NCBI GenBank assembly: GCA_015680685.1
Contig: MNCI01003664.1
Span: 5,547-69,546 of the forward strand
Origin: Gnetum montanum
Lineage: Eukaryota > Streptophyta > Gnetopsida > Gnetales > Gnetaceae
Direction: 5' to 3'
DNA length: 64,000 bases
Both the position numbers and the translations under genes were made by a program. The notes beneath the pieces were generated by a model. The model searched no databases. It was not told the origin of the DNA and saw nothing but the letters and a program-made list of their open reading frames with translations. Positions 58,084-64,000 of the stretch are shown piece after piece; within the stretch, counting starts at the first letter, position 1, and each line of letters starts with the position of its first letter.

Positions 58084-59824
58084 TGAAACACCCTATTTTT
58101 CCAAGGCATTCTTGCTTCACCAGGCCCTGGCAATTCAGGTGGCATCACGGTAGTTCTTTAGAAGATGGATGCTCTGAAATTCAGACTATCTAGTTCAGCA
58201 AGTTTTCTACTCATAGTGTCGACAGGCTCAACGGATTCTCCAACCTACCCACCTAAGTAGTTCATCCAGTTGAAAGCCTACTCAGAAGCGATGCATGGAG
58301 CTATCAACAGTGTTCAGGATACACAAAACAGTTCGGCAAGTTTTCTACTCAAAAAGTTTACTATGTTATCCTATGTAGCGTAGTAGGCTTCAGAAGACAA
58401 TGCAGAATGAAGTGCTATGCTATGCTACGCTACGCAACGTAGCGAAGGCTAGATAATCAGTTCCTTCGCCCGACGCCAAGTCCTTCAACAATGGCTCCTT
58501 CCATCAAAAAGCGACAAATTTGACAAAAAGCAAGCCATGTTGGCTACTATGCTATGCTAGCCTACATAGCGTAGCATAGCGTAGCATAGCGTAGCAACTC
58601 TGCGAAAATAACAAAGGACATCTCAAAGTGCAGGATCAGCGAGTTCGCAAGTTTTGCATTGCAAAGAGCAAAAGTTGCAGATTGTCAGCATTTTCGCGAT
58701 TAAGGCAAGTTGCTATGCTACGTAGTGTAGCACAATGTATCAACTACACAAAATCAGTCAAAACACTTTAAAGGCTTCCAGCACATGCAACAAGTCCCGA
58801 TGTAAGTTTCTGCCTTGAACTGGTTGCTACGCCACACATAGTGTATCATAGCGTAGCAAGATGCTACGCTACACCAACATGTTATGCCCTAAAGCGTAGT
58901 ACAGCGTAGCAAGTAGCTATGCTACATCAGTGCACCTCCTTACACAGCAAGCTGCTACGCTACACCCACATGCTACGCTACAAAGCATGGCACAGTGTAG
59001 CAAGTAGCTACATTCCATCAATGCACCTCACCTGTTTGCATCGTTGGCACACATCTCCAAGTTCTGACAATGTAATTATAGCATGGCAGGCTCGTCAATC
59101 AGCTTTGCAATTCCATGTAGCATAGACACTTCAACATGGATTAGAGACATGTGGCATTAAAACCACATCTTTCGCGTCCTCCTGGCCCTATAAATACCCC
59201 GATGAGCAACACTCAAAGGGTTGACAAGTAATTTGTTTGACAAGTAAAAAGGTTGGTTGGCAAAGTTGGCAAATCGGCAAAGTTAGCACTTTTGCAAGAT
59301 AGCAAGTTGAAAAAATCAAGTTATTAGTGTTCCAATTTGGCATCTTGTTTGCTCTCTCTCTCTTCCACTGCCTTTGAAACATTTTGCATTGTTAACCTCT
59401 AAGTCTGTGTTCGAGCACAAAGTTGGCTTTCTTTGAACATCTTGGCTACTTTTGGGATCTCTATGCTTCCCAACATTGCACAACCAATTGTATCCACTTT
59501 GACAGAGTAAAGCTATAGTCTTGAAGTGGTGCATTCTCTTAATTGCATTCTACTTTTCTTTTCTTGATTGTCATCGCATTTTACATCGTTTTCTGCATTT
59601 CACATTTAAAAGTTATCATTTTACATTACAAGTATTACTTTCAAATCCCACATTTGGAAAAGGTTATAGTAACACTGATTAATTCCTTGTCTGATCGACC
59701 AGACCATTCAGGGCACCCTATTTCCGTTTTATCGAGCACAGCCCTCACACAGATCCGGGGTAAAGACTGTCACGATCAACGACCTCTCGGTGTTTTCTAG
59801 CCACTGAAGTTTTCGATTGCTACA
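58084..59824 (+). repeat. Solo LTR of the element D family
   Basis: The 1741-bp sequence starts TGAAACACCC and ends GATTGCTACA, aligned to LTR D in inverse orientation. It is flanked by GAGTG (58079-58083) and AAGTA (59825-59829), a 5-bp target-site duplication with two G-to-A differences, and the satellite continues across. It carries the GCTACGTAGC-type repeats (58380-58990). No internal region is present. Confidence 0.8.
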
Positions 59825-62800
59825 AAGTACCCCTGTTGAGATTGTTCTCTTGGAGAGCTACCTCTATTAGAGTGCACTCCTTGAGATCGGTCTCGTTGGG
59901 ATCACCCTCCTTGAGAGCATCCTCCTTAAGAGCATTCTAGATGAGATTGCCCTCCCTGAAAGCATTCTCCTTGAGAGAATCATTCGTTAGAGCGGCCTTT
60001 CAAAGAGTGTTCTCTTTGAGAGGGCTCTCACTAGGAGCATTCTCTCTATAGCACCCTCATTGAGAGCATTTTGTCAAAGAGTGCCCTCCTTGAGAGCGGT
60101 CTCCTTGAGGACTCCCTTCTCGAGAGCGTCCTTCTTAAGAACATTCTCGGTGAGAGCACCCTCTGTTAAAGTAGCCTTTTAGAGAGCCTTCTCCTTGAGA
60201 GCACCTTCCCTGAGAGCACCTTGTGCTACACACATGAGAGTGTTCTCCTTGAGAGTGCCATCATTGAGAGCTTCCTCTTAGGGGACACCCTCCCGGAGAG
60301 TGCTCTTGCTCAGAGCAACCTCCCTTAGAGCATTCTCCCTGAGAGCATGTTGCGTTATGCACGTGAGAGGGTTCTCCTCAAGAGCACCCTTGTCGAGAGC
60401 ATTCTCTTAAAGAGCACCCTCCATTAAAACACCCTCCTTGAGATTGGTCTCGCTAGGGATGCCCTTCCCAAAAGTGTTTTACTTGAGAGCACCCTCCATT
60501 AGAGTAGCCTTCCGAAGAGTGTTCTATTTGAGAGGGCCCTTGCCAGGAGCATTCTCCCTGGAACACCCTCATTGAGATCGTTCTATTGAAGAGTGCCCTT
60601 CCTGAGAGCATTCTCCCTGAAAGCGACCTCCACTAGAGCATCCTCTGTGAGATTGTTCTCCTTGAGAGTGGCCTCCATGAGAGCACCTTCCGTTATGCAC
60701 ATGAGAGTGTTCACCTTAAGAGTGCCCTTGTTGAAAATGTTCTTTTGAAAAGTGCCCTTCCTAAGAGTGCCCTCCCTAAGAACACCCTTCTTGAGAGCTA
60801 TCTCCTTGAGGACACCATCCTCGATAGCATCCTCCTCAAGAGCATTCTTCATGAGAGTGCTCTGCCTGAGAGCGTTCTCCCTGAGAGCTTTCTATGTTAG
60901 ATCTACCTCGACGAGAGCATTCTCCTTGAGAGAACCTTGCACCCTCATGTGAGTGTTCTCCTCAAGAGAATCCTCATTAAAAGCATTCTATTAGAGAGCA
61001 CCCTTCCTAAGAATGCCCTCCTTGATAATGCTATTCTTGAGAGTGATCTCCCTGAGGACCCACTCCTCAAGAGCATCCTCCTTAAGAGCATTCTCTATGA
61101 GAGCACCCTCCTTGAGAGTGCCCTCCCTAAGAGCGTTCTCCTTGAGAGTCTCCTCTATTAAAGCAACCTTTCAGAGATTTTTCTCCTTAAGAGTGTCTTC
61201 CCTGAGAGCTCCTTGCGCTATGCCTGTGAGAGTGTTCTCCTGGAGAGATCCCTCTTGGAGGGCACCCTCACAGAGAGCACTCTTCCTTAGAGTGACCTTC
61301 CTTAGAACATTCTCCCTAAGAGCACCTTGTGTTACACACGTGAAAGTGTTCTCCTTGAGAGTGCCCTTGTTGAGAGTGTCCTCTTGGAGAGCACCCTCCA
61401 TTAGAATGCCCTCCTTAAGAGTGGTCTCTGTGAAGACACCCTCCTTGAAAGCATCCTTCTTAAGAGCATTCTATGTGAGATCGCCCTTCTCAAGAGCGTT
61501 CTCCTTGAAAGTGCCATACATTAGAGTGGCCTTCTGAATATCATTCTCCCTGGAGTACCCTCATTGAGAACATTTTGTTGAAGAGTGCCACCCTTAAGAG
61601 TGTTCTCCCTAAGAGAGACCTCCATTAGAGCGGCCTCCACGAGAGCATTCTCCTTAAGAGCTTTCTCCATGAGAGCACTTTGTGTTATGCACATAATAGT
61701 GTTCACCTCAAGAGTGCCCTCATTGAGAACATTTTTTCGAAGAGCACCCTTCCTAAAAGTGCCCTTCTTAAGAACACCATCCTTGAGAGCGGTCTCCCTA
61801 AGGACGCCCTCCTCAAGAGCATTCTCCTTAAGAACGTTTTCCATGAGATCGCACTCCCTGGGAGCATTCTCCTTGAGAGATTCCTCTATTACTATGGCAT
61901 CTTGGAGAGCATTCTCCTTGAGAGTGCCTTCCCCAAGAGCACCTTGTGCTACACATGTGAGAGTGTTCTCCTCAAGAGCACCCTTGTTGAGAGCTCCCTC
62001 TCGGTGGGCATCCTCCCAGAGAGCGCTCTCCGTCAGAGTGACCTCCCTCAAAGAGTTTTCCCTAAGAGAACTTTGCATTATACATGTGAGAGTGTTCTCC
62101 TCAACGGTGCCCTTGTTGATATTTTTCTCTTGGAGAGCTACCTCCATTAGAATGCCCTCCTTGAGATTGGTCTTGCTAGGGACACCCTACTTGAGAGTGT
62201 CCTCCTTAAGAGCGTTCTACATGAGATTGCCCTCCTTAAGAGAATTCTCCTTGAGAGGGGCCTCTGTTAGAGTGGCCTTTCTAAGAGTGTTCTCTTTGAG
62301 AGGGCCCTCACCAAGAGCGTTCTCTCTGGAGCACCCTGGTTGAGAGCATTTTGTCGAAGAGTGCCCTCCTTAAGAACAGTCTCCCTGAGGATTCCCTCCT
62401 CAAGAATGTCCCTTCCTGAGAGTGTGCTCCATTAGAGTGGCCTTTTGAAAAGTGTTCTCCATAAGAGCGCCTTCCCCAAGAGCTCCTTGCGCTACACACG
62501 TGAGAGTGTTCTCCTTAAGAGTGCCCTTGTTGAGAGCTCCCTCTCTGAGGGTGCCCTCTTGGAAAGCACTCTTCCTCAAAGCAACCTCCCTCAAATCATT
62601 CTCCCTGAGAGCACCTTGAGTTATGCATGTGAGAGTGTTCTCCTTGATAGTGCCCTTGTTGAGAGCGTTCTCTTGGAGAGTGCCTTCCATTAGAACACCC
62701 TCCTTGAGATCTATCTCACTGGGAACACCCTTCCCGAGAGCATTCTACTTGAGATCACCATCCATTAGAGTGGCATTCCAAAGAGTATTCTCTTTGAAAG

Positions 62801-63825
62801 GGCCCTCGCTAGGAGCATTCTCCGTGGAGCACCCTCATTGAGATCGTTCTATCGAAGACTGCCCTCCTTTAGAGTGCCCTTCTCGAGAGCTTTCTCCCTA
62901 AGAGTGGCCTTTGCTAGATCAGCCTCTATGAGAGCGTTCTCCTTGAGAGCAGCCTCCATGACAGCGTTGTCCATGAGAGAATCTTGATTTACACATGTGA
63001 GAGTGTTCACCTTGAGAGCACCCTTGTTGAGAATGTTCTTTTAAAGAATGCCCTTCCTAAGAGTGCCCTCCCTGAGAATGCAATCCCTAAGAGCTGTCTT
63101 CCTAACGACACCATCCTTAATAGCGTCCTCCTTAAGAGTGTTCTCCATGAGAGTGCCCTCCTTGAGAGCATTCTTCTTTAGATCTTTCTACGTTAGATTT
63201 GCCTCCACGAGAGCATTCTCCTTGAGAGTGCCCTCCATGAGAGCACCTTGCACTCTCATGTAAGTGTTCTCCTTGAGAGTGTCCTTGTTGAGAGCGTTTT
63301 ATCATAGAGCACCCTTCCTAAGAGTGCCCTCCTTGAGAATTCCCTCCCTGAGAGTCATCTCCCTAAGGACCCACTCCTCAAGAGCATCCTCCTTAAGAGC
63401 ATTCTTTGTGAAAGCGCCCTCCCCAAGAGCACCCTCGCTGAGAGCATTCTCCTTGAGAACCTCCTCCATTACAGTAGCCTTTTAGAGATTGTTCTCCTTA
63501 AGAGAGCCTTCCCCAAGAGCTCCTTGTGCTATGCACATGAGAGTGTTCTCCTTGAGTGCACCCTCGTTGAGAGCTCCTGCTTGGAGGACACCCTCATGGA
63601 GAGCACTCTCCCTTAGAGCAACCTCCCTCAGAGAATTCTCCCTGTGAGCACCTTGCATTAAGCACGTGAAAGTGTTGTCCTCGAGAGCACCCTTTTTGAG
63701 AGCATTCTCTTGGAGAGTGCCCTCCATGAGATCAGTTTCCTTGAAGACACTCTCCTTGAGAGCATCCACCATGAGATGGCCCTCCATGAGAGCATTCTTC
63801 TTAACAACACCCTCCATTAGAGCGG
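59825..63825 (+). repeat. 15-bp satellite array, segment 3
   Basis: This continues the array split by the solo LTR, with the same landmark units (for example 60690, 61680 and 62975). Its longest open frame (61585-62343, 252 codons) is a run of five-residue repeats such as SLRAF/SLRAP and has comparably open overlapping frames, so I treat it as fortuitous. Confidence 0.92.
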
Positions 63826-64000
63826 TACGTGAGAAACAACCACAAAAGTTGATTGTGGAGAGATATCCATCATTTTGATAGAACTGAGCACTTGACTACA
63901 GTCCTATGGGATTCTATGAATGAGAAAATGTGAACAAGAATATCATTAGGCAAAGCACTTAGTCTATCTGCAACTAGTCGACCATTCTTGGAGGATTCCA
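63826..64000. other. Non-satellite sequence at right edge
   Basis: The 15-bp periodicity stops near 63825. The remaining 175 bp is AT-rich, with no ORF or repeat that I recognise. Confidence 0.6.

Noticed and set aside
61585-62343. Long ORFs of pentapeptide-like repeats in the satellite as real genes
   Set aside because: Period 15 keeps all frames open in the consensus. Overlapping frames on both strands are similarly open, stops are scattered, and no start region or non-repeat domain is conserved.

Overview
The window is a heterochromatic, gene-poor block of a plant nuclear genome, probably one with a large, repeat-rich genome. The evidence is several decayed Ty3/gypsy LTR retrotransposons with the dual RNase H layout of the plant Tat lineage, spliceosomal introns with GT..AG borders, and long satellite arrays. 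The species cannot be fixed from the sequence. I found no tRNA, rRNA, CRISPR array or ordinary single-copy host gene.

The left half (1-38363) is a nest of three related elements. Element A (+ strand; its 5' LTR lies left of the window) runs to 15632: leader repeats, Gag-protease (168-4289), an antisense gene (4852-9537, minus), RT/RNase H/archaeal-type RNase H/integrase (10205-13462, with an assembly gap) and a 3' LTR (14354-15632). Directly after that LTR comes the internal sequence of element B (minus strand, 15633-26859), which keeps its antisense gene, protease, Gag, PBS and 5' LTR. Directly after the B LTR comes the internal sequence of element C (minus strand, 26860-38363), older and with the same order. 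The simplest reading is A inside B inside C, with the pol halves of B and C lying left of the window.

The main discovery candidate is the antisense gene carried between protease and RT in all three elements. Aligning the copies gives eight exons with conserved lengths (131, 450, 263, 1041, 231, 195, 785-797 and 102 nt in A and B), GT..AG introns, a TATA box upstream in A, and AATAAA about 100 nt after the stop in A and B. Exon 2 resembles an FCP1/NIF-type HAD phosphatase domain whose catalytic aspartates are gone. Exon 4 has a faint likeness to plant-transposon-associated proteins, and exon 7 is coiled-coil. Being antisense is what would let an intron-containing passenger survive reverse transcription. 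Short repeats ending in TTAAACTA sit only at the junctions between coding blocks, and a self-complementary 12-mer, AGCGTATACGCT, fills the LTRs, leaders and intron 1 of the passenger in A and B.

The right half (38364-63825) is a satellite built on a 15-bp unit (about GAGAGYRYYCTCCTT) with a higher-order period near 0.73-1.0 kb and some inverted blocks. It is interrupted by element D (44478 to about 51160), a 5'-truncated relative with a decayed pol and a 3' LTR, and by a solo LTR of the D family (58084-59824) with a recognisable 5-bp target-site duplication. The numerous open frames in the satellite are a by-product of a period divisible by three. The last 175 bp is unrelated sequence with nothing recognisable.
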